Notes: generated by a model from the letters alone, not told the origin. A stretch of DNA of 13,033 bases from Phycisphaerae bacterium (GCA_016935035.1 JAFGRR010000414.1:1-13033), one strand, 5' to 3'. Shown: positions 1 through 6,895, counted from the stretch's first letter. Program-made: numbers and translations.

Positions 1-426
1 CCCGCCGGCACCGAGTTCGGCCGCGTGTTCCACGAGCAGAACCTGGGTTTGAAGGTCGAGGATGCCTTGCGGAACCTCGCGGAACGCACCAATGTCCTCG
101 ATGTGCGTTTCTTCGTCACCGCCGTGCTGATCCAGCGTCAGACGGGTGGCGACCTGGCGGAAGTGCTCGACAAGATCGGCAGCGTGATTCGCGATCGCAT
201 CAAGTTGTTCGGCACTGTACAGGCGTTGACGGCGGAAGGCCGGCTGTCGGGTTATGTGCTGATGGGGCTGCCGCCGCTGGTTTTCTGCGCGATGCTCTAT
301 CTTAACGCTGACTACGTTATGACGCTGCTGACTGATCCGCGCGGCAAGATGATGCTGACGGGTGCGATCGTTATGCAGCTCATGGGTTGGATGATGATCA
401 AGAAGATTGTGAACATCAAGGTTTAG
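1..426 (+). CDS. tadB: TadB, Tad pilus inner-membrane platform protein (5' truncated by window edge)
   Basis: C-terminal 141 residues of a TadB/GspF-type platform protein; the frame is open to base 1, so the true start lies outside the window and the GTG at 25 is not a start. TadB and TadC together form the inner-membrane platform of type IVc (Flp/Tad) pili. Visible signs are the T2SSF-domain stretch FFVTAVLIQRQTGG followed by LAEVLDKIGSVIRDR, then LTAEGRLSG, then two hydrophobic helices (roughly residues 84-104 and 118-138 of the visible part) separated by LLTDPRGK, the usual TadB tail layout. It is followed after 14 bases by tadC on the same strand, as in canonical tad operons. The ATPase, pilin and secretin genes would be expected to the left. 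Family assignment is confident. Confidence 0.9.
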   Translation, partial: PAGTEFGRVFHEQNLGLKVEDALRNLAERTNVLDVRFFVTAVLIQRQTGGDLAEVLDKIGSVIRDRIKLFGTVQALTAEGRLSGYVLMGLPPLVFCAMLYLNADYVMTLLTDPRGKMMLTGAIVMQLMGWMMIKKIVNIKV

Positions 427-440
427 CCGGGAGTGACGCC

Positions 441-1388
441 GTGAACATGCTGCTCATCGGAGTAATGGCGATCATCGCGGTTGCCCTCGTGGTGTATAGC
501 CTGCTGCCGCGGAAGACGAACGAACGAGACGCCGTCAAACGCCGCTTGTCCGGCGCGCGAGGTGTGGACGAGGCCGCCGAGATCAGCCAGCAAGCGCGTG
601 ATTCCGCCACCTCGGAGCTGGTCAGGAAGGCCACGCCGATGCTCAGGCGCGTCATCATGCCCACCAGCGATGAAGAGCAGACGAACCTGCGCGCCAAGCT
701 GGCCAGCGCCGGCTTTCGGCAGCCGCAGGCGCAGACGCTCTTCCTGGGCAGCAAGACCGTGCTGGGGATAGCTGGGGTGCTGGCGGGCATCCTGGCCGCG
801 TTTTCGCTCGGGTTACAACTTTCGCACGCCGTCGGCGCCGTGTGCCTGGCCGCGGGGCTGGGCTTTATGCTTCCGAACATTTGGCTCGGCATGGCGATTG
901 GGTCGCGCAAGGAAAAGCTGCGCCATGGCCTGCCTGACACGCTTGACCTGATGGTTGTCTCGGTCGAGTCGGGATTGGCGCTCGATGCGGCCCTCAAGCG
1001 CGTCGGCGACGAGATGGCGATTGTCCACCCGGAGCTGTCCGAGGAAATGCGCATTGCCACTATGGAGGCGCAGATGGGCATTCCACGCGGCGAGGCCCTC
1101 GACAACATGGCGCGTCGCACGAGCGTGGACGAGGTGCGCGGCCTGGTCTCAGTCATCGTGCAGGCCGAGAAGTTCGGCACCAGCATTGCCAAGGCCCTCC
1201 GCAACCAGGCCAACGTGCTGCGCACCAAGCGGCAACAGGCCGCCGAGGAACGTGCCCAGAAGACCGCCGTCAAGCTGCTGATCCCGCTGATCCTGTTCAT
1301 CTTCCCGGCTCTTGGGATCGTGCTGGGCGGACCGGCTGTTCTTAGCATGCTGGAAGCGCTGGGCGAGAACCCGTCACTGGCACACTAG
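441..1388 (+). CDS. tadC: TadC, Tad pilus inner-membrane platform protein
   Basis: Type II secretion system F family protein of the TadC type, the second platform subunit of the Flp/Tad pilus, 315 residues. I chose GTG 441 because GGGAG (429-433) lies 7 bases upstream and the first helix begins immediately (residues 3-22). The frame is open back to an ATG at 387, but that would overlap tadB and adds a charged, non-family N-terminus; ATG 447 is also possible. A charged region follows the first helix, then hydrophobic segments near 103-122 and 128-152, then the T2SSF domain starting at LPDTLDLMVVSVESGLALD (about 164-182) with QAEKFGTSIAKALR (about 241-254), and a last helix near 278-303. It is probably cotranscribed with tadB and looks like the last gene of the visible tad cluster, since a 369-base gap follows. 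Confidence 0.9.
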   Translation: MNMLLIGVMAIIAVALVVYSLLPRKTNERDAVKRRLSGARGVDEAAEISQQARDSATSELVRKATPMLRRVIMPTSDEEQTNLRAKLASAGFRQPQAQTLFLGSKTVLGIAGVLAGILAAFSLGLQLSHAVGAVCLAAGLGFMLPNIWLGMAIGSRKEKLRHGLPDTLDLMVVSVESGLALDAALKRVGDEMAIVHPELSEEMRIATMEAQMGIPRGEALDNMARRTSVDEVRGLVSVIVQAEKFGTSIAKALRNQANVLRTKRQQAAEERAQKTAVKLLIPLILFIFPALGIVLGGPAVLSMLEALGENPSLAH

Positions 1389-1757
1389 GCGTGCCGTCGC
1401 GAGATAGCGCCTATGCACGAATTGACCCAATATATTGGGCATGCGACTGGCCAGATAACTACTAGTTGTATTGGTCGTATCGGCTGTCGCTTTCAGGCGG
1501 CGGGCGGAAGTCCGCACCGATCATCGCACAGGGTGTCGCGTTGGTGAACCGGCCGCGGGGTGACGGGGTATACTGATCTGATTCGGCGTGCCGGCCGGCA
1601 GTCACCTTTGGGCGGGACTGGACGGCGTCGATACAATAACCACCGTCATGGCTGCGGGGGGGGGCAGCGCGCCGCCGACACAAGTTGCGGGCCCGCCACC
1701 GGCGGGTGACAATTGAACATTCAGTACGTAATAGCTTTCAACCAGAGAGGTATGGCC
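1389..1757. other. gene-free stretch with short palindromes between tadC and the DUF1573 gene
   Basis: No convincing gene is present; the short frames here have no family signature. An AT-rich patch at 1420-1475 holds a perfect 14-base palindrome (1426-1439), CTGGCCAG (1447-1454) and AACTA-c-TAGTT (1457-1467). A perfect 12-base palindrome TGCCGGCCGGCA sits at 1589-1600. TATACT at 1569-1574 matches the -10 consensus at five of six bases but has no good -35. A hairpin CCCGCC-acc-GGCGGG lies at 1692-1706. Another weak promoter candidate is GTGACA (1706-1711) with TAATAG (1729-1734), 17 bases apart. The stretch probably contains the end of the tad transcript and the promoter and leader of the DUF1573 gene, but I cannot fix either. 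Confidence 0.6.
1426..1439. repeat. perfect 14-base palindrome CCCAATATATTGGG
   Basis: A perfect inverted repeat with no spacer, in a locally AT-rich patch of otherwise GC-rich DNA, 38 bases after the tadC stop. Its symmetry suits a dimeric regulator's operator better than an RNA hairpin, which would need a loop. GCATGC (1439-1444) overlaps its end and two more short palindromes follow. No transcription factor can be assigned from sequence alone. Confidence 0.5.
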
Positions 1758-2957
1758 ATGAAGCAGTCGCAGGGGATGACAGCAGTATTGGCGATGGTGC
1801 TGATGACAGCCGTGGCGACGGCGTTGGCACAGGACTCGCCGATCAAGTACGTGCCGCGCGATACGACCAAGGGCCCGGTGCTCCGCGTCGAGCCGCCGAA
1901 CTGGGATTTTGGCGAGGTCTGGTACGGCGCACCGCTGAGCACGGAAGTGAAGCTCACGAACGTCGGCAGCGAGACGCTCGAGATCAAGAACATCCGCAAG
2001 TCATGCGGCTGCACGGGGGCGAAGCTGGACAAGCGCACGCTGGAGCCTGCCGAAACCACCATCATGGAGGTCGGATACGACTCGACCAAGGGGCGCGAGA
2101 AGGTCCAGCAGACCATCACGATCGAGACCAATGATCCGGGGCGCCCCACCACGCGTTTCACGCTGAGCGGCACCTGTAAGCCGATGTTCGACTTCGAGAT
2201 CAACGGCCAGAAGCTCAACATACCGTCGCTGCAACTTGGCCAGCTCTCCAAGTCAGAGGTGAAGTCCGGGACCCTGACGATCAAGCCGCTCTATGACAAG
2301 CACAAGGTGCATCTGGCGCTCGCGGACGAGAAGGTCGCTGGTTATGACGTCAAGCTGAAGGAGGTCGTACCTGGCGAGCAGTACGAACTGACGGCGACGA
2401 CGATCCCTCCGCTCGATCCGGGGGCCGCGATGACCGTGGTGCACCTGAAGACGGACGTCGAGTTCATGGACACGATGAAGGTACGCCTCGGTGGCTATGT
2501 CATACCGGCCGTGCGCGTGGTGCCGGACAGGCTCATGGTGTCGCCGAAGTTGACGTTTGAGTCGAAGAAGCGGGTCAAGATCGTCTATCTGAAGACAACG
2601 CCGATCGAGGTTCTCAACATCGAGTGCGATGATCCGCGCGTGACCTGGGAGAAACTCGAGGCGCCAGGTGAATCCTCCGGCCCTAATGGGGCCATCGAAC
2701 TGGAAGTGACGTTGCCACCGGGCGATAGTATTCCGGAGGCGGGCATCAAGTTGACAATCACGACGGACTCGCAGGACCCGGATTACGAGACGCTGGAGGT
2801 TCCGATTCTCCAGAGCGTGATTCGCCGGCCGGCGAGCTCCGCTGACGCGCCCAATGCCGGGCGGGCCTCTGGCGCGGATGTGCGCAAGCTGATCGAAGCG
2901 CGCGCGGCCGAGCTCAAGAAGGAGAAGGGCGACGGCGCGGATGGCGGCGACGAATAG
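1758..2957 (+). CDS. secreted DUF1573-domain protein
   Basis: Exported protein of 399 residues with an N-terminal DUF1573 domain; the biochemical function of the family is not established. I chose ATG 1758 because GAGAGG (1745-1750) lies 7 bases upstream; ATG 1752 is too close to it, and a TTG at 1713 is in frame but unsupported. Residues 1-24 form a signal peptide: MKQ start, hydrophobic core, ALA before the likely cleavage at Gln25. DUF1573 spans roughly 42-130: WDFGEVWYG, LTNVGSETLEI, the hallmark SCGCTGAKL (Cys83 and Cys85), then TIETNDPGRP. Residues about 130-350 are beta-rich with Ig-like character but no second CGC. The tail (about 355-399) is charged and probably flexible. The MauE/DoxX-like gene follows after 14 bases, suggesting an operon and a shared extracytoplasmic role. 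Confidence 0.85.
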   Translation: MKQSQGMTAVLAMVLMTAVATALAQDSPIKYVPRDTTKGPVLRVEPPNWDFGEVWYGAPLSTEVKLTNVGSETLEIKNIRKSCGCTGAKLDKRTLEPAETTIMEVGYDSTKGREKVQQTITIETNDPGRPTTRFTLSGTCKPMFDFEINGQKLNIPSLQLGQLSKSEVKSGTLTIKPLYDKHKVHLALADEKVAGYDVKLKEVVPGEQYELTATTIPPLDPGAAMTVVHLKTDVEFMDTMKVRLGGYVIPAVRVVPDRLMVSPKLTFESKKRVKIVYLKTTPIEVLNIECDDPRVTWEKLEAPGESSGPNGAIELEVTLPPGDSIPEAGIKLTITTDSQDPDYETLEVPILQSVIRRPASSADAPNAGRASGADVRKLIEARAAELKKEKGDGADGGDE

Positions 2958-2971
2958 CGCCAGGCGTGTGA

Positions 2972-3463
2972 ATGTCCGCTGACGAACCACAGCAGGAGGT
3001 GACCACCGGGCCGTGCGCCCGGTGGTTTGCTATGGGGTGGTGCAGCCGGTTGGCTGTGAGTGGCGTCTTTTTCTACGCGGCAATTCTGAAGATCGTCGCC
3101 CCGGGCGCGTTTGCCGAGAACATCGCCAGCTATGATGTGTTTCCGGGGGACTATACCGGTCTGATGGCCCTGACGATTCCGTGGGTCGAGATCATCGCCG
3201 CCGCCCTGTTGCTGGCGGGGCGCACGCGGCATGCGGCGCGGCTGTTTCTGTTCGTGCTGCTAGCGGCATTCACGGTGCTGAAGGTCTATGCTCTGGCCGA
3301 GGGGCATGATCTGGTCTGCGGTTGTTTCGGTGACGGTTACCTGGGACGCATGACGGTCGGTTGGCGCGGCCTGTGGCTGAACGTCGGGCTGCTGGCCTGC
3401 CTGGTGATTGACCATTGTTCGGCTGGTCGGCGATCGCCGGCCGCGGGAATTATCGGCGGCTAG
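2972..3463 (+). CDS. MauE/DoxX-like four-helix membrane protein
   Basis: Small integral membrane protein of the MauE/DoxX superfamily, associated with disulfide or redox handling outside the cytoplasm (MauE is needed for methylamine dehydrogenase maturation). Numbering from ATG 2972 (163 residues), helices lie near 25-43, 62-82, 88-107 and 132-148. The loop after helix 3 carries VCGCFGDG (Cys116, Cys118). Arg-rich segments before helix 1, between helices 2 and 3 (GRTRHAAR) and after helix 4 place the CGC loop outside by the positive-inside rule. ATG 2972 follows the DUF1573 stop by 14 bases but has no Shine-Dalgarno. ATG 3032 (residue 21, giving 143 residues) starts nearer helix 1 and may be the real start if the hairpin at 3002-3026 bridges the strong ribosome binding site at 2994. 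No methylamine genes are nearby, so I give no mau symbol. Confidence 0.8.
   Translation: MSADEPQQEVTTGPCARWFAMGWCSRLAVSGVFFYAAILKIVAPGAFAENIASYDVFPGDYTGLMALTIPWVEIIAAALLLAGRTRHAARLFLFVLLAAFTVLKVYALAEGHDLVCGCFGDGYLGRMTVGWRGLWLNVGLLACLVIDHCSAGRRSPAAGIIGG
2994..3031 (+). promoter_or_regulatory. consensus Shine-Dalgarno followed by a perfect hairpin, before ATG 3032
   Basis: AGGAGGTGA at 2994-3002 is a full anti-Shine-Dalgarno complement. Directly after it come ACCACCGGGC (3002-3011), loop CGTGC and GCCCGGTGGT (3017-3026), a perfect 10-bp stem. Linear spacing to ATG 3032 is about 30 bases, too long, but with the hairpin folded only TTGCT (3027-3031) separates stem and ATG. The run after the stem (TTTGCT) is too weak for a convincing intrinsic terminator, though attenuation of the downstream gene remains possible. 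Confidence 0.45.
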
Positions 3464-3568
3464 CTCGGCGGGGGTCCTGTTTGCGCTAGCGATTCGGCTG
3501 AACCGTCATGCCGGGGGATCATGTGTTCGATAGTACAACGGGGCATGTTATTCGCTCGGAGTGCGCGC

Positions 3569-5554
3569 ATGGATCCCTTGTCAATCGGGCACGTTATCGG
3601 CGTCGATGGCGACGAGGTGCGGGTGCAGATCAGCCGCGAGAATCTGCGGCTGGAGTACCACGGAACCACGCACCGCGTCGGGCGCCTGGGCACGTACGTC
3701 ACGTTGCCCATGGGGCGCGACCTGCTGGTTGGCTACGTGACCGCAATCGGCACGCAGGGCGACCTCGAACCGGGCCCTGATCCCGTGGCGCCCCGCCGGA
3801 TCGTCATGTCCGTGCAACTGCTGGGGACGATTCGCGACGAGAAGTTCGTGCGCGGCGTGAACGAATACCCTACGCTCGGCGACACGGTGCGGCTCGGCGT
3901 TGACGAGGATTTCGAGTTGATCTTCGGATCCTTCGACGAGCTGGCGCGCGGTGAAGGGTACCCGCGCGCGTTCGCCATGGGGCGTTTTGCCGTCGATACC
4001 GACTTCGAGGTCAAGGTCCTTGGCAAGGACTTCTTCAGCAAGCACGTGGCCGTCATGGGCAACAGCGGTTCGGGTAAGAGTGTCACGACCGCGAAGATCA
4101 TTCACGAGGCCCTGAAGCTGCCGCACTCGCAGATCATCATGTTCGACATGCACGGCGAGTATTCGCATGCCTTCTCCGATGACGATGGAAACCCGCTGCC
4201 GAACGTGACGTACCTGTCGGACAAGAACCTCGTGCTGCCGTACTGGATGCTGCGCTACGACGAGTTCGAGGATCTGTTCGTCGACACGAACGATCCGTTG
4301 AACATCAATGCCCAGAAGATCTTCCTGCGTTCGGCCTTCGAGAAGCTCAAGGCCCCCGCCGCCAAGGAACTGGGCCTACTCCACGAGTGCACCGTGGACA
4401 CGCCCGTGTTTTACGACGTCGAGAATCTGAAGGTCTTCGCGGAGAACATGAACGACGCGCGTTTTGTCGTGAACACCGACACGTATGCTTTCGCGCGGTT
4501 GCCGCAACGCTCACTGCCGACGGAGGAGCAGGAAGCGTTGCTCATGACGCGGCGCATGGAATTCAACCAGGGCAACCCGGAAGGCGAGGTGCCGCACGCG
4601 ACCTATCACGGCCGGTTGCTGGGCTTCATCAACCAGATTGAGACAAGGCTGCACGATCGCCGCTACGACTTCCTGCTCAAGCCGTTTGACCAGGCCGAGA
4701 AGAACGCGGAACTGGCCGGGCGTCTGAGGCGCGAGCGCACGCCGGGGCAACTCAGCAAGAGTGTCAGTTGGGTGATTCGTCAGATGCTCGGCCGGCTGGA
4801 CAAGCGGAAGAACCTGACGATCGTTGACCTGTCGGGGCTGCCGTTCGACGTGGTGGACATCACGGTGGCGGTACTGACGCGCACGTTGTTCGACTTCAAT
4901 TTCTGGTCGCCACCCGACGTGCGCCGGCCGTTCGTGCTCTGCTATGAGGAGGCGCATAACTACCTGCCGCGCGAGGCGCGCGGCCGCCGCACCTACGCCC
5001 GCGACGCGGTCGAAAAGGTCGCCAAGGAAGGCCGCAAGTACGGCGTGTCGGCAATGATCGTGTCGCAGCGGCCGAGCGAGATCTCGGAGACGATTCTGAG
5101 CCAGTGCAACTCGATGGTGCTGATGCGAATGAACAACCCCGACGACCAGGACTATGCCGCCCGTGTCGTCAGTGACCAATTCCGCAGCCTTATCAGCATC
5201 CTGCCGAGCATGAAGCCCGGCGAGGGCTTCATCATCGGCGATGCGGTTATGATGCCGATGCGCACACTGATCGACATGCCGCCCAAGCTCCCGCGCAGCG
5301 GCGATGTCGATTTCTTCAAACTATGGTCACAGCCCGCGAACGGCGGCGACGTCGAGCGGATCGTGGATCGCTGGTGGCGTCAGGATCGTTCGTTGCTTGC
5401 CGACACAGAACCGCAGCCAGGCGGCTTTGTGGAAGGTAGTGGTGAGATTGAGTCGGCTTCGGCCTCGACGGATGAAGCTGAAGCACACAAGCCCTCGGCC
5501 AAGGACAAGCTGGCGGAATTGGCGGCCCTGCTAGCGCACCCGAACGAGGCGTGA
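3569..5554 (+). CDS. HerA-family hexameric ATPase / DNA translocase
   Basis: HerA-like P-loop ATPase of the FtsK/HerA superfamily, 661 residues. I chose ATG 3569 because GGAG (3558-3561) lies 7 bases upstream; an in-frame ATG at 3521 lacks support. Residues about 3-75 form a HAS-barrel (IGHVIGVDGDEVRVQI, later VGYVTAIG). Walker A is GNSGSGKS (164-171), followed by FDMHGEYSH (from 192). Walker B is FVLCYEEAHN (455-464), with two Glu instead of Asp-Glu. A likely arginine finger is Arg489 in EGRKYG, and SQRP (499-502) begins the typical HerA segment SQRPSEISETILSQCNSM. Archaeal HerA works with NurA in DNA end resection; bacterial relatives also occur in defence pairs with Sir2 or DUF4297 effectors. 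No such partner is adjacent, so its role is open. The last 70 residues are acidic and of low complexity. Confidence 0.9.
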   Translation: MDPLSIGHVIGVDGDEVRVQISRENLRLEYHGTTHRVGRLGTYVTLPMGRDLLVGYVTAIGTQGDLEPGPDPVAPRRIVMSVQLLGTIRDEKFVRGVNEYPTLGDTVRLGVDEDFELIFGSFDELARGEGYPRAFAMGRFAVDTDFEVKVLGKDFFSKHVAVMGNSGSGKSVTTAKIIHEALKLPHSQIIMFDMHGEYSHAFSDDDGNPLPNVTYLSDKNLVLPYWMLRYDEFEDLFVDTNDPLNINAQKIFLRSAFEKLKAPAAKELGLLHECTVDTPVFYDVENLKVFAENMNDARFVVNTDTYAFARLPQRSLPTEEQEALLMTRRMEFNQGNPEGEVPHATYHGRLLGFINQIETRLHDRRYDFLLKPFDQAEKNAELAGRLRRERTPGQLSKSVSWVIRQMLGRLDKRKNLTIVDLSGLPFDVVDITVAVLTRTLFDFNFWSPPDVRRPFVLCYEEAHNYLPREARGRRTYARDAVEKVAKEGRKYGVSAMIVSQRPSEISETILSQCNSMVLMRMNNPDDQDYAARVVSDQFRSLISILPSMKPGEGFIIGDAVMMPMRTLIDMPPKLPRSGDVDFFKLWSQPANGGDVERIVDRWWRQDRSLLADTEPQPGGFVEGSGEIESASASTDEAEAHKPSAKDKLAELAALLAHPNEA

Positions 5555-5590
5555 TACGGATTCCGCTTTGGGCGTGCGCCGCCCCGATCC

Positions 5591-5618
5591 GAGCCGCGAC
5601 CGTGAGCGAGTGGTCGTG
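5591..5618. repeat. probable dispersed intergenic repeat with small hairpin
   Basis: GAGCCGCGACCGTGAGCG (5591-5608) continues into a partner arm, giving a seven-pair stem (5595-5601 with 5612-5618, one G-U pair) and a ten-base loop. On the minus strand it reads PLAHARGS in one frame. From memory this peptide recurs in spurious small proteins of planctomycete genomes, consistent with a dispersed element. Only one copy is in this window, so repetition is not shown here. The rest of the 5555-5752 gap shows nothing further. Confidence 0.4.
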
Positions 5619-5752
5619 TCGAGAACCGATCGCCTCCTTCGGCAATCGCTTCCTGACGGGCGCGGCCCTGATCCCGCGAGGTCCAACCGTGACCCGCATA
5701 TATGGGGTTGCTGCCCGGCAAGACGGTCTGATGCGGGGGCCGAGGTGCCCGC

Positions 5753-6238
5753 CTACTTTTCGCCGAGCGATCGGCGGTAGCGGAAGAACTCTCGCAGCAA
5801 TTCGGCGGCCGGCTCGGCCAGCACGCCGCCGATTGTCTCCGCCCGATGGTTGAGTCGCGGGTCCTCGGTGATGCGGAACAGAGAGCCACAGGCGCCGGCC
5901 TTCTCATCGGTGGCCCCAAAGACCACACGGGGGATGCGAGCCAGCACGATCGCCCCGGCACACATGGCGCAGGGCTCCAGCGTGACATAGAGGGTGCAGT
6001 CTTCCAGGCGCCAGTGTCCGACGGCAGTGGCGGCGGCGGTGATCGCGATCATCTCGGCGTGGGCGGTCGGGTCCTGGAGGCATTCGCGCTGATTGAAGCC
6101 ACGACCGATAATGTGTCCGTCACGCACTACCATAGCGCCAACCGGCACGTCCGCTGACTCAAGCGCACGCCGCGCTAGGTCAATGGCTTGCTGCATGTAA
6201 CGCCGATCCAACTCATCCTGATGTATGCCTGGGAACAT
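5753..6238 (-). CDS. tadA: tRNA-specific adenosine deaminase TadA
   Basis: Zinc-dependent deaminase that converts A34 to inosine in the tRNA anticodon (tRNA-Arg ACG in most bacteria); unrelated to the Tad pilus genes. From ATG 6238 it has 161 residues, a normal length. Zinc-site and catalytic motifs are HAE (His60, Glu62) in TAHAEMIAI and PCAMC (Cys90, Cys93) in TLEPCAMCAGAIVLARI, followed by VFGATDEKAGACGSL, typical of TadA rather than of free-base deaminases. I chose ATG 6238 because GGGAG (6252-6248) lies 9 bases upstream; ATG 6262, eight residues earlier, is possible but its AGGA is only about 3 bases away. It is divergent from the cyclodeaminase gene across a 66-base spacer. A guanine-deaminase-like function is less likely given the motif spacing. 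Confidence 0.92.
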   Translation of the reverse strand: MFPGIHQDELDRRYMQQAIDLARRALESADVPVGAMVVRDGHIIGRGFNQRECLQDPTAHAEMIAITAAATAVGHWRLEDCTLYVTLEPCAMCAGAIVLARIPRVVFGATDEKAGACGSLFRITEDPRLNHRAETIGGVLAEPAAELLREFFRYRRSLGEK

Positions 6239-6268
6239 CCTGGTGCACTCCCGTTGTTTCATTGGTCC

Positions 6269-6304
6269 TGACGAGTATTATGCAACGAGAGAGGGAGTCG
6301 CGTC
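6269..6304. promoter_or_regulatory. candidate bidirectional promoter and ribosome binding site between tadA and the cyclodeaminase gene
   Basis: TATTAT (6276-6281, plus strand) and CATAAT (6282-6277, minus strand) are overlapping -10-like hexamers, each matching TATAAT at five of six bases. On the plus strand TTGTTT (6254-6259) is 16 bases upstream; on the minus strand TGACGC (6305-6300) is 17 bases upstream. Both -35 matches are weak. GAGGGAG (6291-6297) is a clear ribosome binding site 7 bases before ATG 6305. The short spacer leaves little other room for the two promoters. Confidence 0.35.
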
Positions 6305-6892
6305 ATGTTGGAAGGTGGGCTGCTGAGCCTTAGCCTGAACAGCTTCTTGGATCGTCTGGCGTCGGAAGAGCCGACACCCGGGGGTGGCAGTGTCGCCGCG
6401 CTGGTGGCCGCGCTGGCGGCGGGCCTGGGGGAAATGTCGTGCGCGTACACGCTGGGTCGGCCGAAGTTTGCCGCCGTCGAGCTTCAGGTTCGCGATATCA
6501 CCACGCACCTCAAACGGGCCGGCCAGATGCTGCGCTGCCTGATCGACGAGGATTCCGAGGCCTACGCCGACCTCTCGGCCGCCTTTGCCATGGACAAGAG
6601 TGCTCCGGATCGGCGAATGCGTATACAAGATGCTTCAAGCGTGGCGGCGGGCGTGCCGTTTCAAACGGCGGCGCTGAGTCGCCAGGTGCACAGTGACCTG
6701 CGCCGGTTGCTCGACCTGGCGAACCCGCGTCTGAAGTCGGACGTTGAGGCCGGAGTGTGTTTGGCCGATGCGGCATTCAAGGCCGCTGTCGCCAACGTGC
6801 GCATTAACCTGCCGTTCATGCGGCCGACCGACGCCGCCCGCATGGAGCAAGAGCTTGTCCACCTGCTGGCGGACGAGTACCTGCCGGCATAG
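6305..6892 (+). CDS. formiminotransferase-cyclodeaminase family protein (FchA-like)
   Basis: All-helical protein of 195 residues in the cyclodeaminase/cyclohydrolase family, which includes the C-terminal domain of FTCD and the stand-alone methenyl-tetrahydrofolate cyclohydrolase FchA. Either activity would feed 5,10-methenyl-THF in one-carbon metabolism. The signature is EEPTPGGGSVAALVAALAAGL (starts about residue 21) with the conserved PGGGS, followed by IDEDSEAYADLSAAF and a C-terminal helical half ending EYLPA. The length matches FchA (about 200-210) and there is no formiminotransferase domain, so a stand-alone cyclohydrolase is the better guess. ATG 6305 has GAGGGAG 7 bases upstream. It converges with the glycosyltransferase gene, with only three bases between the stop codons and no visible terminator. 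Exact substrate is not decidable here. Confidence 0.8.
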   Translation: MLEGGLLSLSLNSFLDRLASEEPTPGGGSVAALVAALAAGLGEMSCAYTLGRPKFAAVELQVRDITTHLKRAGQMLRCLIDEDSEAYADLSAAFAMDKSAPDRRMRIQDASSVAAGVPFQTAALSRQVHSDLRRLLDLANPRLKSDVEAGVCLADAAFKAAVANVRINLPFMRPTDAARMEQELVHLLADEYLPA

Positions 6893-6895
6893 CTG

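Noticed and set aside
416..1348. 310-residue open frame antisense to tadC
   Set aside because: It mirrors a confidently identified gene; its composition (Ser/Arg/Ala-rich) is that of an antisense reading of GC-rich coding DNA, with no family motif.
1462..1683. 73-residue minus-strand frame in the tadC-DUF1573 spacer
   Set aside because: No family resemblance and no credible ribosome binding site; it crosses palindromic non-coding sequence.
2253..2990. 245-residue antisense frame over the DUF1573 gene
   Set aside because: Arg/Leu/His-rich shadow of the real gene with no recognisable domain.
3002..3038. Intrinsic terminator for the DUF1573 gene
   Set aside because: The stem is perfect but the run after it is only TTTGCT; the geometry fits ribosome-site bridging better, so I did not call it a terminator.
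4511..5179. 222-residue antisense frame over the HerA gene
   Set aside because: It overlaps the Walker B region of HerA; composition indicates a shadow reading.
5551..5853. Small gene between HerA and tadA
   Set aside because: Competing short frames on both strands, Arg/Pro-rich, running through the presumed repeat and into tadA antisense; none has a family signature.
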